From: Chrysaora quinquecirrha
Taxonomy: Eukaryota > Cnidaria > Scyphozoa > Semaeostomeae > Pelagiidae
Assembly: GCA_014526335.1 (NCBI GenBank)
Contig: JACTAT010000145.1
Coordinates: 44,773 to 108,772, forward strand
Length of the DNA: 64,000 nt
Reading direction: 5' to 3'
Shown: positions 46,583 through 58,027 of the stretch, in pieces
Layout: the number at the start of each line of letters is the position of its first letter
Numbering within the stretch: the first letter of the stretch is position 1
The notes under the pieces: model-generated
What the model saw: only the letters and a program-made list of their open reading frames with translations
Databases searched by the model: none
What the model was told of the DNA's origin: nothing
Translations under genes and position numbers: made by a program

Positions 46583-46784
46583 CCTCGTTTCCTAAAAAAA
46601 ATGTGTGTTGTTGTTGAAATTTTGGGGGTCGTTAATTATGAAATCGAATTAGATGCTTTTATTTGTGTCAATAGGAAAGGGGTCCTTCTATTTGCAATGA
46701 TTGTTCTTTTGAATTTTCCAAATACGAAAATCGTTTATCAAACCATGATCCTTCTTTTTTCAGCTGCATGCAATCACAATCATC

Positions 46785-47678
46785 TTATGTCTCCATTTCG
46801 TCCATTTCACTTGGCTTTGGTGTCTCCATCGTCCTACCATTTCGCTCTAGCCTTATGTCTCTTCTTATAGTTACGCGATACTTCTTTCGGTCACAAAGTA
46901 GGCATTTATTACTTTTGAAAAACATGACAAAGAAATAAAGAAGCGAGTCGATGACGGGGTTGAGTGACAGCAACGCAAGGGCAATGTGCGACATGTCAGT
47001 ACCAATGAATGTATACCAAGTATACCAATGAAAGGCAAACAGCGATACACATACAATGTATGATAACGTAATAGCGAACGAATGTATAATAACTTTAACG
47101 TTTGATTGCTGTTGATTCTGCTGAGATGTTAACATTTGACGTGTTTTCATTCGATAGGAAATTCCACCATAAAGCAATATTAACAGAATGCCGCACGATA
47201 TAGAGATATGCGCGAGAAGAGCTGTATCCATTAACGATAGGTACATCCACGTCGCTATTGCTACTGAAGTAATCCACACGACGGCTATTCCCGCTATGCA
47301 TCGCCGTCTCGTTAGAAGTGATTTACATCTGAACGGGAAGAACACGGCAATGAATCGCTGAACGGCGATGAAGACGACGTGTATGAAAGAAGCCACACAA
47401 CCCAAATACAAGAAGAAATTTTGTATTTTCCAAATGAAGGAATAAGCGTCTCGAAGGCCCTGTTGGATTGCAACATATAAACATCCAGATAAGAGGAAGG
47501 AAATCGCAAATATTGCATCGGCAATGCTGAGACTCAAAACTGTGATATTGAATGCTGTCTTGGCAAGTTTTTTGTAACATATCACTACAATAAGTGCAAT
47601 GTTGGCTATTAGGCCAATTCCTCCAAAGAGACATAAAATCGATCCAACCGCTTTAATTTTTGCTTCAAAAGAGCTCAT
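46785..47678 (-). CDS. intronless rhodopsin-class (class A) orphan GPCR
   Basis: A single 297-codon frame from ATG at 47678 to TAA at 46785-46787 encodes seven hydrophobic segments (about 10-35, 43-68, 88-112, 127-148, 152-175, 196-218, 228-252). Class A marks: GLIAN with Asn26 in TM1, SIAD with Asp54 in TM2, Trp135 in TM4, and NPVIDSLLY (240-248) in TM7. The DRY motif is replaced by Q-R-F (107-109) and the NPxxY tyrosine by Asp. TM6 lacks CWxP, and there is no Cys in extracellular loop 2. Short N-terminus, basic C-tail (RKKYRVTIRR). Intronless, divergent receptors like this are abundant in cnidarians; the ligand cannot be told. Confidence 0.9.
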   Translation of the reverse strand: MSSFEAKIKAVGSILCLFGGIGLIANIALIVVICYKKLAKTAFNITVLSLSIADAIFAISFLLSGCLYVAIQQGLRDAYSFIWKIQNFFLYLGCVASFIHVVFIAVQRFIAVFFPFRCKSLLTRRRCIAGIAVVWITSVAIATWMYLSLMDTALLAHISISCGILLILLYGGISYRMKTRQMLTSQQNQQQSNVKVIIHSFAITLSYIVCVSLFAFHWYTWYTFIGTDMSHIALALLSLNPVIDSLLYFFVMFFKSNKCLLCDRKKYRVTIRRDIRLERNGRTMETPKPSEMDEMET

Positions 47679-49246
47679 TTTAGAAGGTTATTGGGATAGC
47701 AACGTATTCAGTCAGCCTACCCAAACGATGCCTTCTTGCCAGAATGCCAAAATAGAATAGTCAGATGCTTCAAGTGAAACTATTTCAGCCTCTTAGTAAC
47801 AATCAATGTTTAAACTTTAAATGACAAGTAGACGCTTTTTCAATCCCTTCAGCAAGTCAATGGCAAACGATTTCTGATGTTCGAAGAATGTTTTTTGCAC
47901 CAAAGCACAAAAGTTTTAATAACAAACGTTCGGCTGATAAATATGCGTGCAGGTGCTGTTGATTTTACTTGAATCGTATCTGTATTTATTACCCGTTTAC
48001 CTGCTGTCTCCAGGTATACTTCTTTCATTCATTCATTCATTTCATTTTAAATTATTTATAACAGAAGTTATCAATTTCTAGTTAAAACTGCTTTACAAAC
48101 TGTCCTGTAAAAATAAAAGAATAAAGCCTAAAACTTACAAGCTAATATACAGTAACGTCAAAAGAATAACAACGTAAGGGAAATTTTAAATTGGGTTTTG
48201 TCTGAAATTTTCAAAGCAAGATTTTCAATTTGATTTTGTATCAAGGCCATTCCGTAGTTTTGCCCCTCTAAACTCTAAAAGATAAGCTTTTTTGACCACG
48301 TTGTTTTTAGCAATGGGACACATTTGATATTTTTGATACATGCCATGAATCTTGAAGACTACAGTTTCTCTACAACGTTCTTTTTGCCCTTCGTTGTGAT
48401 TCGCTTGAATCCAAGGCTCATTAATAGTTGCTTCATATGATAAGCAATGCTATCAATAGAATCAAGAATATTTGCGGGCATATGTATGGTGTGTTTTGCA
48501 TAGATAGGGGAATCTTTCCCAAAACCACAATTGTGCTTGATGCTCAAAAAGTTAATTTTTAAGAAGGCAGTCATGGAGACTGGTGAGATAAAGCGTTGTT
48601 CTCATATGTCACAGATAATCGGCGACCATGGCGTTACTTGCGAGAACAGGAATTTTCAATGAACGGGTGTTAGAGACTTTAAACAGAGAACCTGGACTTC
48701 AGCTTTCCAAACAACGACTATCTGAGAATAAAGCTATACAGCTATACAGCGGCAGCAAGATATTGGTTAACTAAACAGTACAATATACGGGGGTCGACAC
48801 TACACGACACTACACGGAGAAGATCGCCAACCATCACCGATCAACCAAAAAAGTCAGTTTTTTGCGAAAGTCGGCGAAGACCACCGGCAGGAAAATCCAT
48901 ATGTGAAATCATCGGCAGGCATGGGTTATCATTTCCTCTTTTTGGTCATCCAAAAGAGGTTCATTGTTTTCTGGGGTCACAAGTAACAGCACAGGGAGCC
49001 GACTGAAAAATGCTCAACCTTCCTCCAGACAAAAATACGCTTAGCTGAAAACCTTCCTCACTTAAATCAAGGAGGTTGAGAGAGGATTCTCTCTACCTCC
49101 TTGCTTAAATGAGAAATAGTCGTGTTTTGAGTGTGGCAAAATATTTTTTTTTCTTCAAATGAACCTTTCTCCGGTCAATGACCGTGTGACCGTAACTTTT
49201 CCTAATTCTGGGGCTGCGGGTCATCGATCATCGCAGGCAAGCAGCA
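47679..49246. other. upstream of GPCR, nothing firm recognised
   Basis: AT-rich, no exon signals. A 71-codon minus-strand frame at 48359-48574 has ordinary composition but no domain or splice context. Confidence 0.4.
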
Positions 49247-49248
49247 TA

Positions 49249-49741
49249 CACGCAGTTTTTTCTATAAGCAACCACTTATAAGCAAACAAGATGTAGAAGG
49301 CCTAAAACTTTAAGCAACGTATAGACCACGAGAAAAAAGCCTGAGCAACTTATTAAATTTCCAATAATTTATATCACTGCAAGCAATGGAGGATTTATCA
49401 CCATAGAAGCTATTTCCATCCATTTGTCGTCAAAACTCGCATATCAACGGAGTGTTTCTCGTTAAGTGAAGCATTTCATTGAGGGGTTTCCGTTTAACTT
49501 TCGATACAAAGTCTCTAATGGTAACAAAATCAGCAAGGCGAAATGACTCCACTCATTTTATGTGCAATGTTAGATTTTGCTGTTTTCTAGCCTCTATTCT
49601 ATTCCTTGGGCAAAAAGTTACAGTTAAAATCAAGCAACTACTAAGCAACTTTTGCTACTAAAAGGTGGCCATAAAAGGTCCCAAAATAAGCAAATTTTTG
49701 AACTAGGGCCGAGCGAAGTTGCTTATCAAAAAAACTGCGTG
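49249..49741. mobile_element. TA-flanked MITE, CACGCTTTTTT family, copy 3
   Basis: CACGCAGTTTTTTCTATAAGC and GCTTATCAAAAAAACTGCGTG are inverted ends bounded by TA. This copy has a longer interior (493 bp) than copies 1 and 2, with repeated AAGCAAC words. The internal frame at 49479-49661 is not recognised. Confidence 0.75.
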
Positions 49742-50309
49742 TAGCTATATGAAAACTTCGTCGGCGATGATCGCAGTCTTTTGGCGCGATCTGTTTTGCG
49801 ACATATCGAACCAGGCTAGAAAGGGGCTAGAAACTGCGTAATGAAATACAAAATTCCTTTTTTTATAAGCTGAAAAATAAAATATTTTAGATGCTGACTT
49901 TATCTTTATTTCTGACTCTATAACTGTGTTGAGGACCAGTGGTTGAGTGAGGAGGAGAAAGAAAACAACCTTTTGAAGTTCTATAATAATCAACGTCATT
50001 CATTTCTTCATTTTGACGGCAATTGAACTCGGAATACAGTAGTTGAGTTTTGTTATCGTAGAAAGTGACACTGACAAGTACTGAATTTTGGTACTTAGCG
50101 ACTACAAGAACGAAACATTGAAATGCCGCAGTCAAACTCTTGTCGAAATGGAAGATCGAAAGCTGGCATGCAGCGTGCATCGAAATATCAGGATTACGGC
50201 CCCAGCCCAACATGGAATGGAATGAAGTACCAAATGGTGGGATTTGGGTTTTGAAACAACTAAACGGGGAATCGAAATAGCCGGAACGATACGAGATAAT
50301 TGTATGGTC

Positions 50310-50660
50310 GAATTCTTAGCTACTTGAATGAAGTATCGAATTGCCGGAACGGAATCCAACAGAATACCAAAATCTTGGAATGGAACACTGAATGGCTGGA
50401 GTGGAGACATGAAACACTGGAATGGAATGCTGGAATATTTGAATTGGACACTGTAACGCTGATATCCACCAAAGTGGCGAACAAACTTCTGCAACCACAA
50501 ATGGAAAGACCAAATAGCTACTGGAAAGGAATACTGGAACATTGAAGTTGGATCCCTATAAAGTAAATCTAAATATAGTTGGGTTCAATACATATATGAT
50601 GGAATGGAATTCTAACAATTGGAATGGAATAACAAGATTCTGGAATGAATATCATAGTAC
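50310..50660. repeat. degenerate GGAATGGAA-type minisatellite
   Basis: Repeated TGGAATGGAA, GAATGCTGGAAT and CTGGAGTGGAGA words, decaying in both directions; a simple-sequence tract. Confidence 0.7.
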
Positions 50661-51226
50661 TGGTCTTGGAATAAAGATATGCTCCAAGAGAACTAGGATC
50701 ATTCTAAAAAATTTATCTGAGGTATCACACCAGATTAATAATTTATTCAGCTGTTAAATTATTATACAGTTTGCTTCCATGAATACCTAATTTGTATAAT
50801 TTGTAAATACTATAATAATTTATCAAATCACCTGTGTTTAACATCAGTAATCAATACTCTAATTTGATATAATATTTAAATTTATAACCCATCACTTCTA
50901 ATTTACAGTTAATAATACCTTATTTAATTAATAATATAATATGAGAGATTATCAATAATATACAACCTATTATTTAAGAAACCAACCTCATAAATAAACT
51001 TCTAAACTGGCTTTTCCGGAACATCATCACTCATTGAAAATTTGATTTGCTTTATGCATAATGTAACTGTGGCTAACTTAATGCTTTAATAACAATGACA
51101 AAAAAGATGTGTAATTTCTGGGTTATTAATAATGTTTTTATAAGAAACTCTTTTAAGAAACCCAGACTCTTGTGATGTCCGAATGACCGAAAACTCCAGC
51201 TGTTTAGCACTGGAAACGATTTTTAC
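50661..51226. other. intergenic, nothing recognised
   Basis: Very AT-rich (TAATAATATAAT runs) with no coding signal. Confidence 0.5.
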
Positions 51227-51282
51227 CTGAGAAACTCGCACAACAGTCTGTGCGATGTGGTCTTTTACTTTCCATGTTTCAT
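51227..51282 (-). CDS. possible downstream exon of the PH-domain gene
   Basis: On the minus strand, a 56-bp block lies between a strong acceptor (attcttctattgcag) and a donor GTAAAA. In its open frame it would read DETWKVKDHIAQTVVRVSQ. That frame is not compatible with the donor at the end of the PH exon: direct splicing gives CAA-TGA, that is, Gln then stop. It may be 3' UTR, part of a longer path with an unseen exon, or chance. Confidence 0.25.
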
Positions 51283-51688
51283 CTGCAATAGAAGAATTTT
51301 GTGACTTGCAGACAAGTTGGAAACCCACAACTCCAATACAATCAACAATTTTCAGTAGTCTCCTCCAAATTAGAATCTTTTAAGAAACTTTCAATATTGG
51401 GTCAATTTTAATGCCTGTACATTCAAACACCCGTAAGTAGCAAGTTTAAAGGTATGGAAAAGCCTGAAACAACACGTTTATTTGATTTAAAACCTAGGAT
51501 ATCTTTTGTCTAAAAATCTTAATCTGATTGAGAGGCCAAAATTCTGTCCATCCTATATCCCTATATCCCTGAATTTTTTTTTGAAAAAAAATTTGAAAAA
51601 TAGAAAAAAATTAAAAATCCTCTAAATGACAAAATAATTAAAGAAACATAAAAAATCAAATTGGCATAGTAGCACAATGGAGAAAGAC

Positions 51689-52348
51689 TTACTGGAGAAA
51701 GAAGTCATTTCTCACACTGATATTTTCAACGAGGGACAGAGCCTTAGCTCTGCGTGCATCTTTAGGTTGTCTTCCTCCTTTATTATTATCAGTTCTCAAT
51801 AACGAAGACAGCTCCATTGATTTGGGTCTTTCAGACTTTCTGATACCAAACACAGACAAATCATTTAAAGACCTTGAATTTCTCTTGGACTGCCCCTCAG
51901 TAGTGCCTAACCCATACAGGCTGGCCCTCTCCCTTTCATCCATCCTCTGATTTGTCAATGCTTGCAGAATTGCTGTCATCCACTCATCTCTGTTCTCTGC
52001 ATTATGACAACCAAGCAAATGGTGCTTTTTGCTAAAGAAAGTTGGTTGTGAAAGTTTAACACAATATTTTCTTGACTTATCAATACCAATTTCCTCCAGT
52101 GTCATAGTCATTCCTTCAACTGGTATAACTTCAAGAGGGAAATCTTTAAAATCTGACATGTGCTTATAAATGTAAATACTTGAAGTAGTCAATATCACAT
52201 ATCTTGCACGCCATTGCTTCCACATTGAAGATGAATGTTTGAACATGTACCCTTCCCGGATAATATCCATCTTTGGGATAAAGAATTTCCCATCTTTAAC
52301 AAATCTAAGATCAGCTTGTGAAAATTTGCGGGATTTTCTCATCGCCAT
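51689..52348 (-). CDS. PH-domain protein
   Basis: I chose ATG 52348 (MAMRKSRKF): an in-frame TAA lies five codons upstream of the preceding GTG. A PH domain spans about residues 31-132: REGYMFKHSSSMWKQWRARY, VILTTSSIYIYKH, then the C-terminal helix NRDEWMTAILQAL with the invariant Trp. Basic residues in the first loop could bind phosphoinositides. The tail is Ser/Arg-rich (SKRNSRSLNDLS, RKSERPKSMELSS). The frame ends FFLQ-stop at 51689, but a strong donor GTAAGT (complement of 51687-51692) overlaps the end, so the gene may continue. Family not identified; probably a membrane-recruited adaptor. Confidence 0.8.
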   Translation of the reverse strand: MAMRKSRKFSQADLRFVKDGKFFIPKMDIIREGYMFKHSSSMWKQWRARYVILTTSSIYIYKHMSDFKDFPLEVIPVEGMTMTLEEIGIDKSRKYCVKLSQPTFFSKKHHLLGCHNAENRDEWMTAILQALTNQRMDERERASLYGLGTTEGQSKRNSRSLNDLSVFGIRKSERPKSMELSSLLRTDNNKGGRQPKDARRAKALSLVENISVRNDFFLQ

Positions 52349-53596
52349 TAGCACTTTTATAGGTTATAGGGCTACAACACTACAACCAGACGACTATATC
52401 TTTAGCTACACCTACAGCCTTTATAAAAGACTATTATTATAGGTGATAGATTTGCCTGCAAGCTTCGTCTGGATACGTTTTGTTGGCCTAATAGATTATG
52501 AAAACCTTGCTTAAATCTTGATTTCTCGTCCAGCTCTAAAACATGATGTCATAGGATATTCCTTCATTAGTCATACTTAACTTTTCCATATGCATTGTAA
52601 TCGTTATAACAACCTTGTCATAACAATCTTGAATCCAGGATTCTGAGAAACGTTTGAGATCAGGAAGGTGCTCTTGATCGATACAGTAGATGTATCTGCT
52701 CTGCAATCTAGAGGACATATTTATGAATTCTTGCTGTCATCACGCCTTTTTTACATGAAACACATCGATAAAACATATTTTGAATAAATGCCAGATGGAA
52801 GCCCACCCTTTCTGTATTTATTTGATGATTTTCCTGTCCATGTGGCCTGTGGGGGCGTGGTTAGCGCCTTTTTTCAAGGGGGCGCCAAAACCTGAAACCT
52901 CGTTTGGGCTCGTTTGAGTGAGCAAATCAAAGAGAAAGATAAATTCTTAGAAACAAACCAAAGCTACCAGATTCGTCAAACACAATATTTTGGTAATGGT
53001 GTGCATTTTGCTTCTTTGCCTTTGACTCCCTTGAACATAGAAGTGCCCTCGAAGGGGGAGGTAGTGCCCTCCCCCTTACTCCTTAAAAATATGTCCCTTC
53101 CTTCCTCCCAAAAGAAAAACCCCATGACCGCCTCACAGCCTCACTATGAAATCTCGCGGCCTCGCATAGTTGTCAATCTCTCTCGACTACGACTAGAGAA
53201 GCGAGAACAGCAATTAGTCATGGCCGCTTTTCAGTAAAGCTGCGAGAGATGGTACGTTGCCGTGGTTAGTCTGGCTTATCTTGAAACCTTGAAGCATCAT
53301 TGTAACATTTTCAAAATTGCTTATGTTCTTAAATCAAAAAGGAGCCAAATGATAGAGTAAAGAGTGTTTTAGATCCGTGGCGGAAGGCCCAAAAAAGGGT
53401 TCTAAGGTCTAGGCCAGCACAGCACCAAAGTAGGCCACAAGCCGAGCACCAAAGATCCAGAAAATAGAATAGAACAACAGAGAGCAGAGAGATCTAGCTA
53501 GTCCTTTTAGGCTCCAATTGAAGTCAACTTAAAGCATGCAACTATCTTACTTTACTCAAAAAGCTGCCTTTGCTGAACAAAGAAGTTGAATTTAAC
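52349..53596. promoter_or_regulatory. divergent intergenic region, PH gene / HERC1
   Basis: The only space between two head-to-head genes, so it should hold both promoters. CCTATAAAAG lies on the minus strand just before the PH ATG (a TATA-like string, but too close to be a normal TATA box). The stretch 53100-53250 is relatively GC-rich with CpG (TCTCGCGGCCTCGC) and could be the HERC1 5' UTR or promoter. An open frame of 107 codons at 52914-53237 looks like UTR sequence, not a domain. Confidence 0.4.
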
Positions 53597-54670
53597 ATGG
53601 AATCTCCTTCAAATGCAGAAAGTTTTAGTATGGAGCATAACCAGCTTTCCATTGAAAACTTTGTTGAGTTCATTCAAGCACAGCAGCAGCAGCAAGATGA
53701 AAATGGGACTGTACCCATTCTCCCAGGGCAAACAGCCAATGAACCACAATATGACCAACATGATGAAGGCTGGATAGAAAATGCAGCCACCCAAAGAAGC
53801 AGTTTGACAATGGAAGAACACAGAATGCATTCTGATTTAATTACAGAGAATTTGTTACTTGTCAATACAAGGGTGCTGTTTGACAGAAATGAAACTTCCG
53901 TGTTGGTTGAAAAGCACAAGATACTAAACAAAACTGCTCTCACTAACAACGTAAAAGTTTGTACCTATATTCAAGACTATGAAGAGATACCTCCATCTTC
54001 TGAAAGACAAGAGGATCATCTTCTTGGTTTAGTTTCTTGCCAGAAGGAAACAGTTAATGATCTTATCTCAAATTACCCCTTCTCTATAGCTCTTTCCAAA
54101 AGGCTGCTTTTTGTGAGCTCAGTCTTGGAATCACTATCAAAAAAGTTTCATTGTTTAAAACATATACCAAATGAAAAGACAAAAGAATGTGGAACAAAAA
54201 TATCCCGCAAAAGCATTCAACCTGCCTCTGCACAATCTGGCACTGATGTATTGATGCAGATGGGTATTAAGACTGGAATAAGTTTACTTTTTTCATTAAT
54301 GCGTCAATCCTGGCAGCAGAGCACAAATTTTGATCTTTGTAACGATATTCTGAATACAGCATCAAGTGTTATTCTGTCATTACCTCCTCTTTCCCTTGCA
54401 AACGAAGCCAAACTACCAAAACTTGCCAAAGAGAGTTTGACTCAAGTGATGAAATTCCTTTCTGAAATTGTTGGAGCAAAGTTTTCAGCAGACCAGGAAG
54501 GAAGGAATATCTGTGCTGATGTGTTACTAGGCCTTTCCTTGCAGCAAGGTTCATTATCTTCAATTCTGGAATGGATAGAAGTTGCAGTTGTGTCAGCATT
54601 GTCTGGAAAAACTGTTTATGTTCCAGTTGAAAATCTAAATTTTTGGCTGCTTCAGATCAAAACCAGTAGG
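53597..54670 (+). CDS. HERC1: HERC1 coding exon 1 (N-terminal region)
   Basis: From ATG 53597 this 358-codon exon ends in phase 0 at donor GTATGT. After a variable Gln-rich start (QAQQQQQDENG), it matches the HERC1 N-terminus in order: the WIE...MHSDLI block, PFSIALSKRLLFVSSVLESL, GIKTGISLLFSLMRQSWQQS, LCNDILNTASSVILSLPPLSL, and ADVLLGLSLQQGSLSSILEWI. HERC1 is a giant HECT ubiquitin ligase with two RCC1-like domains. It acts at Golgi and endosomal membranes and in protein turnover. An upstream non-coding exon or slightly different start is possible. Confidence 0.9.
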
Positions 54671-54930
54671 GTATGTATGGCATAATATTGTATGTAGAAG
54701 TACTATATTTTCCATCCAGGAGAAGTGATTTATATCAGGAGCATGGCAGCTTTAATTGTTGCAAGGTAGTAAGAATTGACTTTTCTTTTGACACAATTTC
54801 CTTTTTGTTACAGACCCACCACATATAAGCTCCTTTATTAAATGCCCAACAAAAAGTGCAGGCTCATATTTGGAATTTTGCAGTTTTAGTTTTTTATTGC
54901 TTTAAACAACTATTTTTCTTTTAATTTCAG

Positions 54931-55026
54931 AATGAAAGAGAGAATTTTGGAAATGAGATTATTGCTTCTTCAGAAGACAGTAGTGTATTGGCAATACATG
55001 AGGCATCTCTCTCTGTCCTCAAAGAG
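54931..55026 (+). CDS. HERC1: HERC1 coding exon 2
   Basis: 32 codons between acceptor cttttaatttcag and donor GTAAGT, phase 0 at both ends. It encodes an acidic linker (SSEDSSVLAIHEASLSVLKE) whose end corresponds to the SLYEAALCLFEE helix region of vertebrate HERC1, before RLD1. Confidence 0.85.
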
Positions 55027-55134
55027 GTAAGTAGATTATAAAGCCTAAAGACTTTCAAAACGTTACCCACAATCATGTTATGTCATGCATGATTGTCATA
55101 CGCAACTCTAACTTTGCATCATTCAAACTTACAG

Positions 55135-55332
55135 GTTACTCAACTGGCAATGGAATATGTTGGCAGCTTGTATTTACTCGATGACGTGAAACCTCATTCA
55201 AATGATCAAAACAAATTTCAATTGAACGAAACATTTGTTTGGGGCAGTAACAGCAGTCATCAACTTGGGGAAGAATTCCAGGAAAAGATAATGTCATGCA
55301 AGAAAAGCAATGCTTTTTCACAAGCCACACAG
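55135..55332 (+). CDS. HERC1: HERC1 coding exon 3 (start of RLD1)
   Basis: 66 codons, phase 0/0, acceptor attcaaacttacag, donor GTAGTA. It contains TFVWGSNSSHQLGE and QEKI, the opening strand of the first RCC1-like domain, strongly conserved with HERC1 (YVWGSNSSHQL). It continues to FSQATQ, which joins IEAGQYCTF in the next exon. Confidence 0.92.
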
Positions 55333-56128
55333 GTAGTAAGAAAGTCTTAATAGATTATTATTATGCGCTAGTAACATCAGGCTCTCCCTAGTGTAGCTTT
55401 TCAATATCACAAACAAAAGTCTAATTTATGGAAAGGTCAAATGATAGTAAATGTACAGGCTCAATTTAATTCCAGCCAGACATGTAAGAAACTGAAGATT
55501 CATAGCATAGATTTATGGTCCTATCTACAGGAAGGCATTAAACTTGCATATGCCCAAACTCAAGTTCCTCGATTTCCGTCCTTATCTTTTTCAGAATCAT
55601 CACACTAGATGTCTCTGTACTGAAAGTGACCATCTACACGACGGCACAAAGTGATTATTGGGATAATCCTCTCAAGAATGCAATAGGGCATGTCTTGGGC
55701 ATTCGTGTAGATCGGCCCTTCCACTCTCCACAGCTTTATGTTCTAGATAAGAACATCGGAAATCAGCTTTAGAAAATGATGATGATTGCTTAAATAAAAC
55801 ATGCCGTTAGGGGGTAGAAATGCTCCTTTCAGGAGCTCGTGGGGTTAGAATAGAGAATAGAACAGTTGGTCAGAGCCGAGAAAAATGCAGAAACATTGAA
55901 AGTGTGCTAGGCAGGTAAAACGGTGTTTAGTTTTAACGGCAAAACTCTACTTAAATCTCTTGTGAATCAACAGTGATATGGACGGTGGGGGGACCATTTA
56001 GTTTTCAGCCATGAAAACATTGTCCACACCGCCACCTGCTATAACTACAACAGGATTTCAAAGCAAAGCATTATTCTCTTTTAAATTCAAGAAGGTTGAT
56101 TCTTCATATTGTAAATTTGTGTTTCTAG

Positions 56129-56194
56129 ATCGAAGCTGGACAGTATTGTACATTTGTCATTGATAACAACGGAGGATTGTCTGCCTGTGGAAAA
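56129..56194 (+). CDS. HERC1: HERC1 coding exon 4
   Basis: A 22-codon exon (IEAGQYCTFVI, GGLSACGK), phase 0/0, acceptor ttgtgtttctag, donor GTACGT. It is the first-blade core of RLD1, matching HERC1 IEAGQYCTFVI...ACGK. Confidence 0.92.
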
Positions 56195-56353
56195 GTACGT
56201 ATTATTTTCAATCAGAAGTTTAGTTGTAGGGGGTGAAGTCCCCTGAAATCCTTGAACATACTGTAAGATAGCGCATAACGTGGTTAAGAAGTAAATTAAG
56301 TTGAATAAACCTATCCAGTGAATTACATCACTTCTCCTGAAACACAGGCAATG

Positions 56354-56724
56354 CCCCCCGGGGGGGTACATGACTTATGAATGGACGGGGATGTGCCGCC
56401 CAGATTTCGGAAACCCACCCACTTATAATGTAGACCTTTGCAGAAACAGACCCTATTTTATGAGTAAAAATAATCGGAATACAAGAATAATAAGACTTTC
56501 TAGCCCTTATTATTGCGTGATATTATACTACGAACATCTTTGACGCGATTTTTCCACTTTTCTGACCAAAGTAAAGTCAAACTTTCGACTTTTCTTCAAT
56601 TTGCTACCCACTTTTATGGGGTTTTGGTTAAAATCATACCCATTTTGAGAGAATTTCAGGGCCAAAAACCCACCCATATGGGCCGCACATAACCGTACCC
56701 AAATTATATTAAGTACCCCCGGGG
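56354..56724. mobile_element. MITE with CCCCGGGGGGTAC ends, intact copy
   Basis: CCCCCCGGGGGGGTACATGA at the left and TATTAAGTACCCCCGGGG at the right are inverted. Farther in, GGGGATGTGCCGCCC pairs loosely with GGGCCGCACATAACC. CAATG occurs on both sides (56349-56353, 56725-56729), a possible target duplication. It is in HERC1 intron 4; its relative is at 39273-39818. Confidence 0.7.
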
Positions 56725-57112
56725 CAATGCCTTGACTCGATGTGGAGGTAAACTCCAAAAACATACACCAGGTAGTGTTGTGCCTCGATTGGCATTCGAA
56801 TAGATGCGATGTAGACAATGATATAGCGGCGAAGTCGCTAATGTCTGACGCTGTTTCGCTGCTGTGAGGCAAAATCACTTGAGCGGAAATACTGGCAACA
56901 AGAAAATTTCTATAAGGGTTCAATGCGGGAATTTGGAAAATTTTCGAAAAAAAATCGCGATTTAAGAGGATCCTTATGAGTTAGCTGGAAAATCGCCTCG
57001 GTTCACACAGAATTCGGTCAACTTTGTATTGACTCTTTGACTGATAAAATATTGCATTCATTAGATTAGTTATCATTTGTATTGATACATATTTTGAATT
57101 CTCACTCGCTAG

Positions 57113-57278
57113 GGCAGCTATGGTCGACTTGGCATGGGCGATTCTACAAATCAACCAAAACTTAAAAGGACTCTTATGCCATCTGATAAAATAGTTTGCC
57201 AAGTTTCTTCCTCAAAAGGCTCTGATGGACACAGCTTGGCTTTAACGACTGACGGAGAAGTGTTTAGCTGGGGTGATG
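57113..57278 (+). CDS. HERC1: HERC1 coding exon 5 (RLD1)
   Basis: 166 bp, phase 0 in, phase 1 out; acceptor attctcactcgctag, donor GTATGT. It encodes GSYGRLGMGDSTNQ, KIVCQVSSSKGSDGHSLALT and GEVFSWGDG, the RCC1-type repeat, with the SSSKGSDGH string that is highly specific to HERC1. Confidence 0.93.
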
Positions 57279-57329
57279 GTATGTTGTTTCTGTACTAATA
57301 CCATATTATCCCACATTCAGTAAATTACT

Positions 57330-57925
57330 ACAGTAATATCCTATAGTACTCTCATTCACTAATGCACTAACATACTTGTACACTAATAAACTAATTCTCT
57401 TACTCAACAATACATTAATACACCAATACACTAAGACACTAAGACACCAAGACACCAAGACACTAATACACTAATGCACTAATACTTGAAGACACTTATT
57501 CATTTATACATATATTCACTAATACACTTGAAAAACACTAAGACGCTAATGCTCGAAGGAACTAATACGCTAATACACTAAGACACTAAGAAACAAATAC
57601 ACTAAGACACTAATGCACTAATACACTAATAAACTAATACACTAATAAACTAAGACAATAATACACTAAGACACTAAGAAACAAATACACTAAGACACTA
57701 ATGCACTAATACACTAATAAACTAAGACAATAATACACTAATATCTACACTAATACACTAATACACTAATGCACTAATACAGTAATATACTAATACACTA
57801 ATAAACTAATACTCTTATTCAATAAGACATTAATACACTAATACACTAATAGACTAATGCACTAATACACTAATATACTAATACACTAATACACTAATAC
57901 TTTATTACGCTAAGATACTAATACA
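57330..57925. repeat. degenerate (ACTAATACA)n minisatellite in HERC1 intron 5
   Basis: Dozens of CACTAATA / ACTAAGACA words of 6-9 bp in tandem with drifting unit length fill the intron. Confidence 0.95.
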
Positions 57926-58027
57926 CTCCGGCTTTTTTGTTTTGATATAGACAGAGATGAGAAATTCCCCAAAGAAATTTTTTCACGATACAAAAATTTT
58001 GCATCAAAGTCTTTTTTACCATTGTAG

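Noticed and set aside
48359..48574. 71-codon minus-strand ORF (NCGFGKDSPIYAKHTI)
   Set aside because: Reasonable composition but no donor or acceptor context and no recognisable family.
3540..50660. CRISPR array among the tandem repeats
   Set aside because: Repeats are micro- or minisatellites or TIR elements without regular unique spacers; the genome is eukaryotic.
52914..53237. 107-codon protein upstream of HERC1
   Set aside because: Starts without context, no domain, ends before the HERC1 ATG; more likely 5' UTR or promoter sequence.
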